A stretch of 60,451 bases of DNA. Source: Aestuariirhabdus haliotis (GTDB lineage: Bacteria > Pseudomonadota > Gammaproteobacteria > Pseudomonadales > Aestuariirhabdaceae). The stretch is taken from positions 1 to 60,451 of the forward strand of contig NZ_JAKSDZ010000020.1 of NCBI RefSeq assembly GCF_023509475.1. Direction: 5' to 3'. Shown here one piece after another: positions 38,989 through 50,084 of the stretch. Each line of letters opens with the position of its first letter. Positions within the stretch are counted from its first letter, which is position 1. A model generated the notes under the pieces. It was not told where the DNA came from. It saw only the letters and a list, made by a program, of their open reading frames with translations, and ran no database searches. The position numbers were made by a program, and so were the translations under genes.

Positions 38989-41310
38989 TTAGAAGCTCTG
39001 CCCAAGAGCAAACTGAAATACTTCCGTGTCATCATCAGATTCGTCTTTCAGTGGCGTCGCCAGGGTAAAGCTAAGCGGCCCCATTGCGGTTATCCAGGTC
39101 AGACCTACACCCGCCGAAGCTCGAAGATCTGAAAAACTGACGTTGCTGCAATTTTTAATGACGGTACTACGTTCACAGTCATCATCAAACACATTACCCG
39201 CATCAATAAAGACCACGGTGCGCAGTGACCGCTGATCCTTTATGAAGGGTAAGGGGAATAAGACCTGTGCTGTTGTCTCAACAAGGATATTACCACCGAT
39301 AGAATCGGTATCACCATCACTATCAAGCGCCTGCGGGCCCAATGAGTTATCCGCAAAACCCCTGACCGAGCCGAAACCACCGGCATAGTAATTTTCGAAG
39401 AAGGGCATAATATCGGTATCGCCATAGGCATCGGCATAACCCAGATTCGCCTTCAGATTAAGAGTCAGTGAGCGGGTCATCGGGAAGAAGATCTGGCCAC
39501 TGTAGTTTAGCTTATAATAGTTTACGTCACTGCCAGGGATAGCCACCAGTGCCGAGAGCGAGTTAGAGTTACCTCGCGTTGGTAAAACACCACTATTAAG
39601 CGTGGAACGTGTCCAGGAGATACCCGCCTTCCAGTTCAGGTAATTATCACCTTCCTTATCCAGAAAATCCCGAACCACAAATGCAGGGCTACTGCCCGGC
39701 TTTATCTCAAGGGATTCCGGGCCAAAATTGAAGCCCAAACGAGTAATTTCGTTAATGGGATAACCAAAGCGTACGGAGCCACCAAAGGAATCCGCAGAAT
39801 AGTTGGAAATGTCGGTACTATCGTAATCGGTTTCGCGGAAATACACATTGAAACCGCGACTCACGCCATCCACCGTATAATAAGGGTTCAGGTAACCGAA
39901 ACTGTATACAGTTTGGAACTCACTGGTATTAAGGCCAATATTGACCTGATTACCCGACCCCAGAAAGTTATTCTGCTGAACGTTCGCGCCCAGGATGATG
40001 CCGCTACCGGTCGAAAAACCCACACTGGCCGATACACTACCCGAGGCTTGCTCTTCTACCGAGTACTCAACGTCGATTTGGTCGGTTGTGCCGGGAACCG
40101 AGGGAGTCTCAACATTGACCTCTTTAAAGAAGCCCAGTCGGTCAAGGCGCGTTTTCGATTGTTCGATATTAAACGTTGAAGCCCAGGCGCCTTCCATCTG
40201 ACGCATTTCACGTCGTAGCACTTCATCCTGGGTTTTCGTGTTACCAATAAAGCTGATACGCCTGACGTAAGCACGCTTTCCGGGATCCACGAAGAAGGTA
40301 ACATCAACGGTATTGTCTTCTTCATTAGGCTGAGGAATGCCTTGCACGTTAGCAAAGGTGTACCCTTCATTACCCAGGCGTCGAGAGATCAGCTCCTCCG
40401 TGGAGGTGATCACCTTATTGGAAAAGGTTTGCCCTTCTTTAACCAGCAAAAGGATACGCATTTGCTCTTCAGGGACGATCAGATCGCCGGCCAGTTTAAC
40501 CTCGGCCACTTTATACAGCTCACCTTCATCAATATTGACAGTGATGAATACACGCTGCTTGTCCGGAGCAATCGATACCTGGGTGGAGCTAATATTGAAG
40601 TTAAGATAACCACGATCCAGGTAGTAGGAACGCAGGCGTTCCAAATCACCGGACAGTTTTTCACGAGAGTATTTATCATCACTGCTATAAAACGAGAGCC
40701 AGTTAGTTTCCTTAAGCTCGAACAGGTCCAGCAAATCATCCTGCTCAAAGACTGTATTACCAACTACATTCACATGACTGATAGCCGCTACCGAACCTTC
40801 ATTAACATCAATCGAAATGGAAACACGATTACGGGGCTGAGGAGTAACATTAGCGTTAATTTTCGCATCATAACGGCCTTGCGCCACGTATTGGCGCTGT
40901 AACTCCATTTGAATGCCTTCCAAGGTAGCTTGCTGGAAGATCTCTCCCTCGGCCAAACCCGATTGACTTAATCCGTCCAATAAAGCTTCGGTTTCGATGG
41001 CTTTGTTTCCGACAATCTCAATTTCGCTAATGGAAGGCCTTTCTACGACGGTGATGACCAAAACATCCCCATCACGATCCATACGGATGTCCTGAAAATA
41101 CCCCGTACGGAAAAGTTGGCGCGTGGCAGCCACTACCTTTTTAGAGTCAACCTCATCGCCCACATTGATGGGCAGCGCGGTAAAGGCATTACCAGCAGAA
41201 ATTCTTTGTAATCCGTTGATTCTGATATCGGAAACCACAAAGGCTTGAGCCACACTGGCTAATGAGTAACACAGGGTGGCCAACAACAGCGTCAGCAAAT
41301 TTCGTTTCAT
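38989..41310 (-). CDS. bamA: Outer membrane assembly factor BamA
   Basis: A 773-residue essential core of the BAM complex that inserts beta-barrel proteins into the outer membrane. Signal peptide NLLTLLLATLCYSLASVAQA, five POTRA domains (about residues 24-425, starting FVVSDIRINGLQRIS), and a 16-strand barrel with the conserved SVRGFADNSLGP loop (VRGF motif) and a C-terminal aromatic residue (FALGQSF). The frame opens 12 codons earlier (41346); the ATG at 41310 gives a clean signal peptide. It lies between rseP and skp. Confidence 0.97.
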   Translation of the reverse strand: MKRNLLTLLLATLCYSLASVAQAFVVSDIRINGLQRISAGNAFTALPINVGDEVDSKKVVAATRQLFRTGYFQDIRMDRDGDVLVITVVERPSISEIEIVGNKAIETEALLDGLSQSGLAEGEIFQQATLEGIQMELQRQYVAQGRYDAKINANVTPQPRNRVSISIDVNEGSVAAISHVNVVGNTVFEQDDLLDLFELKETNWLSFYSSDDKYSREKLSGDLERLRSYYLDRGYLNFNISSTQVSIAPDKQRVFITVNIDEGELYKVAEVKLAGDLIVPEEQMRILLLVKEGQTFSNKVITSTEELISRRLGNEGYTFANVQGIPQPNEEDNTVDVTFFVDPGKRAYVRRISFIGNTKTQDEVLRREMRQMEGAWASTFNIEQSKTRLDRLGFFKEVNVETPSVPGTTDQIDVEYSVEEQASGSVSASVGFSTGSGIILGANVQQNNFLGSGNQVNIGLNTSEFQTVYSFGYLNPYYTVDGVSRGFNVYFRETDYDSTDISNYSADSFGGSVRFGYPINEITRLGFNFGPESLEIKPGSSPAFVVRDFLDKEGDNYLNWKAGISWTRSTLNSGVLPTRGNSNSLSALVAIPGSDVNYYKLNYSGQIFFPMTRSLTLNLKANLGYADAYGDTDIMPFFENYYAGGFGSVRGFADNSLGPQALDSDGDTDSIGGNILVETTAQVLFPLPFIKDQRSLRTVVFIDAGNVFDDDCERSTVIKNCSNVSFSDLRASAGVGLTWITAMGPLSFTLATPLKDESDDDTEVFQFALGQSF

Positions 41311-41382
41311 GAAATCCGTTTTATCCAAGAATCGTTTTTTATTCATCGAACCAGCTGTCCGCCAGCTCCCCCAAAATTCAAA

Positions 41383-42753
41383 CTATAATCGCGCAAAATC
41401 GTTATACAGCGCTAGCATCATTAGCATGCCAATCAACCCTATACCGACCTGAAAACCAAAGGCCTGGACCTTTTCAGGAACCGGGCTGCCTTTGATCCAC
41501 TCGACGATATAGAACAAAAGGTGACCTCCATCCAGCACAGGTACCGGAAGCAGATTCAAAACCCCTAGGCTTATGCTAAGAATGGCGAGAAAGTTCAGAA
41601 AGCTTTCAATTCCGGACTTCGCCGATTCGCCAGCCACTTTAGCAATGGTTATGGGGCCACTCAAGTTTTTTACGGAAACCAGCCCCATAATCATTTTCCG
41701 TATGGAGTCCAGCGTCAGCACACTCACTGACCAGGTTTTCTCCACAGCGGGCATAACAGCCCCGAAAACACCATAACTAATGGTTCGTCTAAGCGACTCA
41801 GGCCACTCGACGGCTTCCACCCCGGCGCCGATGTAACCAATGACTGTACCGTCCGATTGGACCTTACGGGCGGGAATCAGTTCCAATACCTGGAGCTGTC
41901 CGGCTCGCTCTATTTCGATCCGCATCGCTTGCTCGGGTTTCGCTCTCACCAACTCAACCCAGTCAAACCAGTTGTTTACCAAACGATCATCCGCAGCAAT
42001 CACTCGATCGCCGACCTGTAAACCGGCCGCGCCGGCACGACCACCATCCAACAAAACCCCGATAACGGCAGGTACTTCAGGGCGGTACGGAGTAATACCC
42101 AAAGAACTCAACGGATCAGGCTGCTCAACCCCTGCCAGCCATTTATCAACCATCAGAGAACGTTGCGCGGGGCTATAGTCAGTACCAGATAATGCATCCG
42201 GTTTAACCCCGAGCTGGATTTCTCCACTCTCGCCTATATGCCCTAACAGGGCTAGCAAGGCCTCATCCCAACTGCGAACAACATCACCATCGACACTGAC
42301 CAGCTCATCGCCCACCTGAAGGCCAGCAACTTCAGCCACGGAGTCTGGCTCAACGTCACCGATAACCGGCACCACGGTGCGCACCCCGATCACAAACATC
42401 AACCAAAAGGCGGCAATAGCCAGTAAAAAATTAGCTAACGGACCCGCGGCAACAATAGCGATGCGCTGCCCCACGGTCTTACTATTGAACGACAGGTGTC
42501 GCTCAGACTCTGGCACCTCAGCTTCACGCTCATCAAGCATTTTGACATAGCCACCTAACGGAATGGCCGCTATCACAAACTCGGTGCCATGGCGGTCAAA
42601 ACGCCGCCATAGAGGTTTGCCAAACCCCACCGAAAACCTCAGCACCTTCACACCACAGCGTTTGGCCACCCAGTAGTGGCCAAACTCATGAAAGGTCACC
42701 AGAATACCCAGAGTAACGATAGTCGCCAGTATCGTTTGTAATAGATCCATCAA
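41383..42753 (-). CDS. rseP: Site-2 protease RseP
   Basis: A 456-residue inner-membrane metalloprotease that cleaves the anti-sigma factor RseA within the membrane and removes signal-peptide remnants. HEFGH (residues 22-26) is the zinc site. Two PDZ domains follow (about 115-200 and 205-290). [19 protein letters not shown] carries the third zinc ligand (LDG motif). It overlaps dxr by four bases. Confidence 0.97.
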   Translation of the reverse strand: MMDLLQTILATIVTLGILVTFHEFGHYWVAKRCGVKVLRFSVGFGKPLWRRFDRHGTEFVIAAIPLGGYVKMLDEREAEVPESERHLSFNSKTVGQRIAIVAAGPLANFLLAIAAFWLMFVIGVRTVVPVIGDVEPDSVAEVAGLQVGDELVSVDGDVVRSWDEALLALLGHIGESGEIQLGVKPDALSGTDYSPAQRSLMVDKWLAGVEQPDPLSSLGITPYRPEVPAVIGVLLDGGRAGAAGLQVGDRVIAADDRLVNNWFDWVELVRAKPEQAMRIEIERAGQLQVLELIPARKVQSDGTVIGYIGAGVEAVEWPESLRRTISYGVFGAVMPAVEKTWSVSVLTLDSIRKMIMGLVSVKNLSGPITIAKVAGESAKSGIESFLNFLAILSISLGVLNLLPVPVLDGGHLLFYIVEWIKGSPVPEKVQAFGFQVGIGLIGMLMMLALYNDFARL

Positions 42754-43946
42754 CGAGCCTCCCAGCCATATTTACCTTGGGTAATCAAAGCTTGCGCCTG
42801 CTGCCGAGCCGAACGGTCAGCATCCAGAACCGTCTGCAGATCATCGGCTGGACAGGCTTCCAGAACCTCCAGGACCTCACGGTTCAGTTCCGCGATATGA
42901 CAAAAACCGATGCGGTGATTTAAAAACGCGTCAACCGCAACCTCATTGGCCGCATTGAGAATTGCCATCGCCGTACCGCCGCTGGATACCGCATCGAACG
43001 CCAGTTGCAGGCAAGGGAAACGCTTATAGTCCGGCGCCTCGAAATCCAGCCGCCCCATCTTGACCAAATCCAGAGGATCTACCCCAGAATCAATACGACC
43101 GGGCCAGGCCATTCCGTAAGCGATTGGAGTGCGCATATCGGGGTTACCCATCTGGGCTAGCACGGAACCATCGACATAATCCACCATAGAATGGATGATG
43201 CTTTGAGGATGAATAACCACCTCCACATCATCGGGCTGCAAACCAAACAACCAACAGGCTTCGATAGCTTCCAGTCCCTTATTCATCATGGTCGCCGAAT
43301 CGACTGAGATCTTACGCCCCATGGGCCAGTTCGGGTGCGCACAGGCCTGCTCTGGCGTGACCGCTTGTAAGGCATCAAGTTCTGTGGTGCGAAAGGGCCC
43401 ACCAGAAGCGGTTAGTAAAATACGGCGCACACCGGAGCTTTCCTGCTCAGCCCCATAGTTGACAGGCAAACACTGGTAAATCGCATTGTGTTCACTGTCA
43501 ATCGGCAGCAGTTCAGCACCATGGCGCTGAACGGCATCCATAAAGAGAGCGCCAGCCATTACCAGCGACTCCTTGTTGGCCAACAAAATCCTCTTGCCTG
43601 CCTCTACGGCTGCCAACGTGGGCAACAGGCCAGCGGCACCAACGATAGCCGCCATCACCATATCAACATCATCGTGGGCCGAAACCAGCCTAAGGCCATC
43701 AACTCCACTAAGAGCTTCAGTTGGCAACCCTTCACGCCTTAATATCGCCGACAAAGCCTTAGCAGACTCACTATCAGCCATTACCGCATAAAGAGGGGAA
43801 AATTCGCGACACTGCTCGACAATCAGATCAACCTGGCGATTAGCGGTGAGCGCAAATACAGAATACCGATCACTATTGCGCCTGACGACGTCCAGGGTAC
43901 TTTGCCCGATGGAGCCGGTCGCACCTAAAATCGTAATATTTTGCAA
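42750..43946 (-). CDS. dxr: 1-deoxy-D-xylulose-5-phosphate reductoisomerase
   Basis: A 398-residue NADPH-dependent enzyme making methylerythritol phosphate, the committed step of the MEP isoprenoid pathway, which ispD and ispF in this window continue. [19 protein letters not shown] is the NADPH-binding loop. [15 protein letters not shown] (metal ligands), [13 protein letters not shown] and [20 protein letters not shown] are diagnostic. Also named ispC. It lies between cdsA and rseP. Confidence 0.97.
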   Translation of the reverse strand: MQNITILGATGSIGQSTLDVVRRNSDRYSVFALTANRQVDLIVEQCREFSPLYAVMADSESAKALSAILRREGLPTEALSGVDGLRLVSAHDDVDMVMAAIVGAAGLLPTLAAVEAGKRILLANKESLVMAGALFMDAVQRHGAELLPIDSEHNAIYQCLPVNYGAEQESSGVRRILLTASGGPFRTTELDALQAVTPEQACAHPNWPMGRKISVDSATMMNKGLEAIEACWLFGLQPDDVEVVIHPQSIIHSMVDYVDGSVLAQMGNPDMRTPIAYGMAWPGRIDSGVDPLDLVKMGRLDFEAPDYKRFPCLQLAFDAVSSGGTAMAILNAANEVAVDAFLNHRIGFCHIAELNREVLEVLEACPADDLQTVLDADRSARQQAQALITQGKYGWEAR

Positions 43947-43999
43947 CGGTCAGGACTCACTTTTCATAGGGATGGCGGCATGTGGATCGGACCACAACA

Positions 44000-44794
44000 T
44001 CAGTTTCCCAGTAGCATTAATGACAAAGCAAACAGGGGAACAGCCGCCGTCAGGCTATCAATGCGATCCAGTATACCACCATGCCCCGGCAACAACTGAC
44101 TGCTATCTTTGATGCCTCGTTCACGCTTGAACATGCTTTCGCAGAGATCACCCAACACGGACACCAGAGTCACCAGACAGCTAACCAGCAGTAACGATAA
44201 CAAGCTTGTAAAGGGTAAATAGGGTGATGCAATCACGGCCACAACAGTCACGGTGCCTAAGCCGCCAAGGACCCCTTCCCAGGTTTTCTTGGGGCTCACA
44301 TTGGGTGCCAGCTTATGCCGCCCCAGGTATTTCCCGGCAAAGTAGGCCCCTACATCGGCACCCCAGACCAGGAATAGTAGAAATACGATCAAGATCCAGC
44401 TGTCCGGGTAGGCTTTCATCTGCACCAGCCCAACCCAGGCAGGCACCAGTACAAGGTAGCCCAAAAGCAAACGAACACCTGATTTGCTCCAGATACCAAC
44501 AGTTCCCGGATAGGTTATCACCAACCCAAGTGCCAATAACCACCAAACAGCGGCTATCCATAGAATCATGCTTGAGGCTACATAAGTGCTGGCAAAAAGC
44601 GCCAAAAGCACCGTCAATACGTAGGTAATTCTAGGCAACGGAGCTTCATAACCTGCCAGATTACCCCACTCCCAGGCACCTAGCAGAATCACCGCACCGA
44701 TAAACCAGGAAAAGGGCTGCAACGGAAGGAAAAACACACCTCCGAGCGCAATGGGGGCCAATATCAAAGCCGTTATAATTCGTTCTTTTAACAT
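44000..44794 (-). CDS. cdsA: Phosphatidate cytidylyltransferase
   Basis: A 264-residue inner-membrane enzyme making CDP-diacylglycerol from phosphatidate and CTP. About seven membrane helices. The C-terminal signature with SMFKRERGIKDSSQLLPGHG, followed by GILDRIDS, holds the catalytic residues. It overlaps uppS by seven bases; the uppS-cdsA-dxr-rseP order is standard. Confidence 0.96.
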   Translation of the reverse strand: MLKERIITALILAPIALGGVFFLPLQPFSWFIGAVILLGAWEWGNLAGYEAPLPRITYVLTVLLALFASTYVASSMILWIAAVWWLLALGLVITYPGTVGIWSKSGVRLLLGYLVLVPAWVGLVQMKAYPDSWILIVFLLFLVWGADVGAYFAGKYLGRHKLAPNVSPKKTWEGVLGGLGTVTVVAVIASPYLPFTSLLSLLLVSCLVTLVSVLGDLCESMFKRERGIKDSSQLLPGHGGILDRIDSLTAAVPLFALSLMLLGN

Positions 44795-45555
44795 GCACCG
44801 CCCTCAATTTGCTCGCTACTCATGCCGAATCGGCGCTGACGACCGCTGTAATCCAACAATGCATCCCGTAAATGCTGGTGACCAAAATCAGGCCATAATG
44901 CAGAGGAAAAATACAGCTCGGAATAAGCAAACTGCCACAACATAAAGTTGCTGATACGATGATCTCCGCCAGTACGAATGCACAGGTCCGGCAAAGGCAG
45001 CTCGGCAGTGCAAAGGTGTTGCTGGAACATTTCAGCGCTAATCTGCTCGGGCTCTAACTGCCCCTGCTTGACCTGTTCAGCCAAGTGTCTGGCGGCCTGA
45101 GTAATATCCCACTGGCCACCATAGTTAGCCGCAATCGCCAGGGTCACCCGGGCGTTATCCGCCGTTAACGCCTCCGCTTCCCGGATATGTTGTTGTATTT
45201 CGTCACTGAAAGCGCTGGTATCACCCAGCACACGCAAACGGATCTGGTTCTTATGCAGGCGCCGGGTCTCTTTCTTCAGCATCTGCAGAAAAAGCCCCAT
45301 CAGACCGCGCACCTCCTCTTCCGGACGCTGCCAGTTTTCACTACTGAAAGCGAAAAGCGTCAGCACCTCAATACCATACTTATCGCAGGCTTCAATTACC
45401 CGGCGAACGGCCTCAACACCCGCTCGATGACCTGCAATCCCTGGCAGAAGGCGTTTCTTGGCCCACCGGTTATTACCATCCATGATGATGGCGACATGAC
45501 GTGGAACGTTAGCTATTTCACTAGCAGCTGTGATGTCGGATTCGGACATTGGCAA
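44788..45555 (-). CDS. uppS: Undecaprenyl diphosphate synthase
   Basis: A 255-residue cis-prenyltransferase that makes the C55 lipid carrier for peptidoglycan and O-antigen. HVAIIMDGNNRWAKKR carries the catalytic D26, GHRAGVEAVRRVIEAC follows, and the C-terminal DLCIRTGGDHRISNFMLWQF binds the diphosphate. The product feeds the carrier cycle in which the DUF368 protein at 17871 may take part. Confidence 0.97.
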   Translation of the reverse strand: MPMSESDITAASEIANVPRHVAIIMDGNNRWAKKRLLPGIAGHRAGVEAVRRVIEACDKYGIEVLTLFAFSSENWQRPEEEVRGLMGLFLQMLKKETRRLHKNQIRLRVLGDTSAFSDEIQQHIREAEALTADNARVTLAIAANYGGQWDITQAARHLAEQVKQGQLEPEQISAEMFQQHLCTAELPLPDLCIRTGGDHRISNFMLWQFAYSELYFSSALWPDFGHQHLRDALLDYSGRQRRFGMSSEQIEGGAC

Positions 45556-45650
45556 ATATCAGCCTGTTGGGAGCGGACACAAGGGCTAATGGCATCCTTA
45601 CCAACAGCTACCCAGCATCCTGATTCATTAAGGGTCTGATCAATAAGCAA

Positions 45651-45673
45651 AGCGCCCGCATAAGGCGGGCGCT
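45651..45673. terminator. Rho-independent-type hairpin after frr
   Basis: Perfect 9-bp stem AGCGCCCGC/GCGGGCGCT with a five-base loop, directly after the frr stop. On the minus strand it is followed by a T-rich but interrupted tail, so termination may be partial and uppS may be reached by read-through or its own promoter. Confidence 0.75.
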
Positions 45674-45688
45674 ACAACAAACAGAAGG

Positions 45689-46246
45689 TTAAATCTCCAG
45701 CAGATCGGCTTCTTTAGCCTGTAACAATTGATCCACTTCGGCCACGTACTTGTCCGTCAACTTTTGCACTTCATCGTGGGCGCGACGGTCATCATCTTCA
45801 CTAATCTCCTTCTCCTTAAGCAGATCTTTCACATCTCCCAGCGCATCTCTACGAATATTTCGTACCGCAACGCGCGCGTTTTCAGCTTCCTGTCGAGCGT
45901 GACGGATAAAACCCTTACGAGTCTCCTCTGTAAGAGGCGGCAACGGAAGGCGAATAACAGCGCCGGCCGTAGAAGGGTTCAAGCCAAGGTCAGATTTCAG
46001 AATGGCCTTTTCAATATCAGGCACCAGATGCTTCTCCCAAGGCGTCACAGACAGAGTACGTCCATCTTCAGCGGAGACATTGGCGACCTGACTCAATGGT
46101 GTATCGCTACCGTAATAGGACACCGTGATACCGTCGAGCAAGCTTGGATGTGCTCGACCAGTACGAATCTTTGCAAAAGCGACAACCAGGGACTCGACAC
46201 TCTTTTTCATCCGAGTTTGTGCGTCATCTTTGATCTCATTAATCAT
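45689..46246 (-). CDS. frr: Ribosome recycling factor
   Basis: A 185-residue factor that, with EF-G, splits post-termination ribosomes. [33 protein letters not shown], and the [20 protein letters not shown] portion before [12 protein letters not shown] are diagnostic. The start overlaps the pyrH stop by four bases, the conserved pyrH-frr coupling. Confidence 0.97.
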   Translation of the reverse strand: MINEIKDDAQTRMKKSVESLVVAFAKIRTGRAHPSLLDGITVSYYGSDTPLSQVANVSAEDGRTLSVTPWEKHLVPDIEKAILKSDLGLNPSTAGAVIRLPLPPLTEETRKGFIRHARQEAENARVAVRNIRRDALGDVKDLLKEKEISEDDDRRAHDEVQKLTDKYVAEVDQLLQAKEADLLEI

Positions 46247-46980
46247 TTCTCACCCCCACGAACCAGCGTTCCTTCGTTTGCACCCAGTACCAGGTTCAAC
46301 AACGCGCCTGGTTTATTCATATTAAACACTCGCAATGGCATCTGATGATCTCGCACCAGGCAAATTGCCGTTAGATCCATAACGCCCAGTTTACGATCCA
46401 GCACCTCATCGTAACTGAGACTATCATACTTAACCGCGTCGGGGTTCTTCACAGGATCCGAATCATAAACCCCATCAACCTTAGTGGCTTTGATAACTAC
46501 ATCCGCATCCATTTCAATACCACGCAGACAAGCGGCAGAGTCGGTCGTAAAGAAGGGATTGCCAGTACCGGCTGAAAAAATCACCACATCGCCGCCGGTT
46601 AAAAAGCGCAATGCAGCACGACGATCGTAATGATCTACCACCCCACTCATTGGAATCGCCGACATAACACGCGAGGCAATATTGGAACGTTCCAGGGCAT
46701 CACGCATGGCCAGGGCATTCATTACCGTCGCCAACATACCCATGTGGTCGCCGGTGACCCGGTCCATACCGGCAGCACTCAAGGCCGCACCCCGAAACAG
46801 GTTGCCTCCACCGATAACCATTCCCACCTGAACACCAATACCGATTAATTGGCCGATCTCCAGTGCCATACGATCGAGCACTTTGGGGTCAATACCAAAT
46901 TCCTCGTCCCCCATCAGGGCCTCGCCACTGAGCTTAAGGAGAATTCGCTTGTATTTAGGCTGACGATCAGTTGTAGGCAT
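46243..46980 (-). CDS. pyrH: UMP kinase
   Basis: A 245-residue bacterial-type UMP kinase (amino acid kinase fold) phosphorylating UMP to [18 protein letters not shown] (phosphate loop), [16 protein letters not shown] and [20 protein letters not shown] are family motifs. It lies in the conserved rpsB-tsf-pyrH-frr cluster and supplies the UTP used by PyrG in this window. Confidence 0.97.
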   Translation of the reverse strand: MPTTDRQPKYKRILLKLSGEALMGDEEFGIDPKVLDRMALEIGQLIGIGVQVGMVIGGGNLFRGAALSAAGMDRVTGDHMGMLATVMNALAMRDALERSNIASRVMSAIPMSGVVDHYDRRAALRFLTGGDVVIFSAGTGNPFFTTDSAACLRGIEMDADVVIKATKVDGVYDSDPVKNPDAVKYDSLSYDEVLDRKLGVMDLTAICLVRDHQMPLRVFNMNKPGALLNLVLGANEGTLVRGGEK

Positions 46981-47095
46981 GTGTCAAATTCCTTGCGACA
47001 GAAGAGAGAAAAAATGATGAAACACGCCAGCAGTATAGACTGGCCAAGCACAGGAGCAGCGCCAGCGCACCACCCCCACACTTAAAGAGTATTGA

Positions 47096-47956
47096 TCAGC
47101 CTTTGAGCTGAGCAGCGACTTCAGCTGCGAAATCAACCTCTTCCTTCTCGATGCCTTCGCCTACTTCAAAGCGAACAAAGCTGATGATTTCTGCGCCAGC
47201 ATCTTTCACCAGCTTGCCAACTTTAAGCTCTGGGTTCTTAACGAAAGGTTGTTCAACCAGGCTATTTTCAGCAAGGAATTTGTTAATACGACCGACCATC
47301 ATTTTTTCTACGATCTCAGCAGGCTTACCTTCCATATCCGGCTGCGCCTTGATGATCTCTTTTTCTTTCTCAACAACTTCAGCAGGCATATCGTCTTTAT
47401 TGAGAACGCGAGGATTAACAGCGGCTACGTGCATAGCAACGTCTTTCGCCAGCTCCTGATCACCGCCTTTAAGGGCCACCAGTACCGCAATACGGCTGTT
47501 GCCGTGGACATAACCACCCACAACATCACCAGCGATAGTGCCGATACGACGAGGCGAAATATTCTCACCAATTTTCTGGATCAATGCTTGACGAGAAGTC
47601 TCGATGCCACCTTCAACCAGCTTGGCAATATCAGTTTCACCGCTAGCCATAGCCGCATCAGCGACCTCACCAGCAAACGCCAGGAAGTTATCATCACGTG
47701 CAGCAAAGTCAGTTTCGCTGTTCACTTCAACTAACACGCCAGAAGTGCCCGCATCTGAAAGACGAACCATCACAACACCTTCAGCGGCAGTGCGGCCCGC
47801 TTTCTTGGCGGCTTTGGCCTGACCAGACTTACGCATCTCTTCGATTGCCTTGTCGATATCTCCACCAGCTTCGGTCAGTGCACGCTTGCACTCCATCATA
47901 CCCAGGCCAGTGCGGTCACGCAGTTCCTTCACCTGCGAAGCAGAAATAGCTGCCAT
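47096..47956 (-). CDS. tsf: Elongation factor Ts
   Basis: A 286-residue nucleotide exchange factor for EF-Tu. The N-terminal UBA-like part ([20 protein letters not shown]), [17 protein letters not shown] (the conserved TDF motif) and the long core domain are complete. It is separated from rpsB by 139 bases holding two strong hairpins, so its dose is probably set by partial termination after rpsB. Confidence 0.97.
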   Translation of the reverse strand: MAAISASQVKELRDRTGLGMMECKRALTEAGGDIDKAIEEMRKSGQAKAAKKAGRTAAEGVVMVRLSDAGTSGVLVEVNSETDFAARDDNFLAFAGEVADAAMASGETDIAKLVEGGIETSRQALIQKIGENISPRRIGTIAGDVVGGYVHGNSRIAVLVALKGGDQELAKDVAMHVAAVNPRVLNKDDMPAEVVEKEKEIIKAQPDMEGKPAEIVEKMMVGRINKFLAENSLVEQPFVKNPELKVGKLVKDAGAEIISFVRFEVGEGIEKEEVDFAAEVAAQLKG

Positions 47957-47989
47957 ATCAATACCCTCAATATTCGTTTAACTGGTTAG

Positions 47990-48022
47990 GAAGCTGCCAT
48001 TCAATGGTTAGCTGGCAGCTTC
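47990..48022. promoter_or_regulatory. Long-loop hairpin upstream of tsf
   Basis: Perfect 9-bp arms GAAGCTGCC (47990-47998) and GGCAGCTTC (48014-48022), in the tsf leader just after the intercistronic terminator. It may protect the tsf 5' end after processing or modulate read-through. Confidence 0.45.
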
Positions 48023-48038
48023 GCCGGAATTTCAATCA

Positions 48039-48065
48039 GAAAAAGGGGGCCAGGCCCCCTTTTTC
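48039..48065. terminator. Intercistronic terminator/attenuator between rpsB and tsf
   Basis: Perfectly symmetric hairpin AAAAAGGGGGCC / GGCCCCCTTTTT with a one-base loop, U-tract on either strand. It lies between rpsB and tsf, where E. coli also has an attenuating hairpin. I infer partial termination that keeps EF-Ts below or tuned to S2. Confidence 0.85.
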
Positions 48066-48095
48066 AAACACACCATAAATGATGTGACAATCGCA

Positions 48096-48860
48096 TTAAC
48101 CTTCAGCAGTTTTCTCTGCTTCGGCCGGGGCCTCAGGGGCTGCGACTTCAACAAACTCCTCTTCGCTACCAACGCTGGCGGCAGAACGGCCTTCAGCGAC
48201 GGAATCAGCTACCGACTTAACGTACAGCTGAATAGCACGAATAGCATCGTCATTTCCAGGAATGACGTAATCAACACCATCAGGATTGCTGTTGGTATCA
48301 ACGATACCAATTACTGGGATACCCAGCTTGTTCGCTTCGGTAATCGCGATGCGCTCGTGATCAACATCGATAACAAACAAGGCATCTGGCAGACCGCCCA
48401 TATCCTTGATACCACCCAGGCTACGATCAAGCTTTTCCAGGGAACGAGTGCGCATCAGCGCCTCTTTCTTGGTCAACTTCTCGAAAGTACCGTCCTGTGA
48501 CTGGGTTTCCAGGTCACGCAGGCGACGGATAGACTGACGAATGGTTTTGTAGTTGGTGAGCATACCACCCAACCAGCGATGATCCACGAACGGCATAGCT
48601 ACACGACCAGCTTCTTCGCGAACAACTTTGCTGGCAGCACGCTTGGTGCCAACAAACAAAATCTTGTTTTTGCTCTGCGCCAGACGCTCAACAAACTTCA
48701 GCGCGTCATTGAAAGCAGGCAGAGTGTGCTCGAGGTTGATGATATGGATCTTGTTACGGGCACCAAAGATGTATTTATCCATCTTGGGGTTCCAGTAACG
48801 GGTTTGGTGTCCGAAGTGAACGCCCGCTTTGAGCATTTCACGCATTGATACTTGAGCCAT
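48096..48860 (-). CDS. rpsB: 30S ribosomal protein S2
   Basis: S2, 254 residues from the chosen start. [40 protein letters not shown] and [20 protein letters not shown] are unmistakable, and the C-terminus is acidic and alanine-rich. The frame extends to 48908, but the ATG at 48860 has AGGAG seven bases upstream and is the family start. It heads the rpsB-tsf-pyrH-frr unit. Confidence 0.98.
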   Translation of the reverse strand: MAQVSMREMLKAGVHFGHQTRYWNPKMDKYIFGARNKIHIINLEHTLPAFNDALKFVERLAQSKNKILFVGTKRAASKVVREEAGRVAMPFVDHRWLGGMLTNYKTIRQSIRRLRDLETQSQDGTFEKLTKKEALMRTRSLEKLDRSLGGIKDMGGLPDALFVIDVDHERIAITEANKLGIPVIGIVDTNSNPDGVDYVIPGNDDAIRAIQLYVKSVADSVAEGRSAASVGSEEEFVEVAAPEAPAEAEKTAEG

Positions 48861-49020
48861 TGGATTCTCCTGAACTCGGGTTAGGCCTCCACACACCCCA
48901 TGACCCAACCCCGAAGGGCACCCAGAATCATGTGTCGGTGTATGTGTGATTAGTTAATGTACCGACTGAACAACGCCCCAATTTGCAGAGGTTTTGCCAG
49001 CGGCGCGCGCTTTATACCAC
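48861..49020 (-). promoter_or_regulatory. rpsB promoter and leader, likely S2-autoregulated
   Basis: Minus strand: extended -10 TGGTATAAA (TATAAA at 49011-49016) followed immediately by GCGCGCGCC. A GC-rich discriminator of this kind is typical of stringently controlled ribosomal promoters. The roughly 145-base leader contains a CCC-TTCG-GGG tetraloop hairpin before the ribosome site, where S2 leader control is known in gammaproteobacteria. The regulatory role is inferred. Confidence 0.55.
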
Positions 49021-49201
49021 AAATCCCACGACACGAAAACCGCATAGGCCTATTTAGGCCATACAGAATACCTTAACAAAACGTTCAGGAATAAACGCTT
49101 CGCCCCTTATACAGACTCAGTGGCTTTGCTAGAATAGCCGGCAACCAGCAGCCTGCCTCAAACAGGCCGCTTCTTTCATGGGATCAAATGCAGCCACTCC
49201 A

Positions 49202-49987
49202 ATGACCGTTACTATCAAGACCCCCGACGAAATTGAAAAGATGCGTACCGCCGGCCGTCTCGCCGCCGAAGTACTGGATATGATTGCTCCTTCAGTAGAA
49301 GCCGGAATCAGTACCGGAGAGCTGGATCGAATCTGTCACGACTACATCGTCAACGTCCAGAAGGCTATCCCCGCCCCGCTCAATTATCACGGCTTCCCAA
49401 AATCGATCTGCACCTCCCTCAACCATGTCATTTGCCACGGCATACCCAGCGATGACAAAGTGCTGAAAAATGGCGACATTATCAATGTGGACATCACGGT
49501 CATTAAAGATGGCTTTCATGGCGATACCAGCATGATGTTCTGCGTAGGGGAAACCCCGGAGCACGCTCAGCGTCTCTGCCGGGTCAGCCGAGAATGTATG
49601 TATCTAGGCATTGAGCAGGTCAAGCCAGGAGCCAGGCTGGGTGATATCGGCGCCGTTATCGCTCGACACGCCCATGGCCACCACTATTCCGTGGTTGAAG
49701 AATACTGCGGCCATGGTATTGGCCAGCAGTTTCACGAAGAACCCCAGGTATTGCACTACGGCAAAACCGGTACCGGTATGGAACTTCGTGAAGGCATGAC
49801 TTTCACCATCGAACCGATGATCAATGCCGGCAAGAAGTTTACCAAGCTGAACGCAAAGGATGGCTGGACCGTGACCACCCGTGACAAGCGTTTATCCGCA
49901 CAATGGGAACACACCATCCTGGTCACCGCCGACGGCTACGACATCCTGACCCTGCGTAACGGTGAAACCGCACCCAGCCTGACCTGA
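49202..49987 (+). CDS. map: Methionine aminopeptidase type I
   Basis: A 261-residue enzyme that removes the initiator methionine. The metal ligands are visible in VDITVIKDGFHGDTSMMF, EYCGHGIGQQFHEEPQV and MTFTIEPMINAG, with a final glutamate in QWEHTILVT. The frame opens at an ATG at 49178; I chose 49202 because MTVTIKTPDEIEKMR matches the Pseudomonas N-terminus, although neither start has a strong ribosome site. It diverges from rpsB, the classic rpsB/map arrangement. Confidence 0.96.
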   Translation: MTVTIKTPDEIEKMRTAGRLAAEVLDMIAPSVEAGISTGELDRICHDYIVNVQKAIPAPLNYHGFPKSICTSLNHVICHGIPSDDKVLKNGDIINVDITVIKDGFHGDTSMMFCVGETPEHAQRLCRVSRECMYLGIEQVKPGARLGDIGAVIARHAHGHHYSVVEEYCGHGIGQQFHEEPQVLHYGKTGTGMELREGMTFTIEPMINAGKKFTKLNAKDGWTVTTRDKRLSAQWEHTILVTADGYDILTLRNGETAPSLT

Positions 49988-50084
49988 AATCATTCCAAGT
50001 AAACCATGCAGTCTTCAGGGAGGAAGCTGCTCTCGCGACCAGCGAGCCACCCCCTACCCGGGGAAATAGAGAGCCAGGGGCCGT

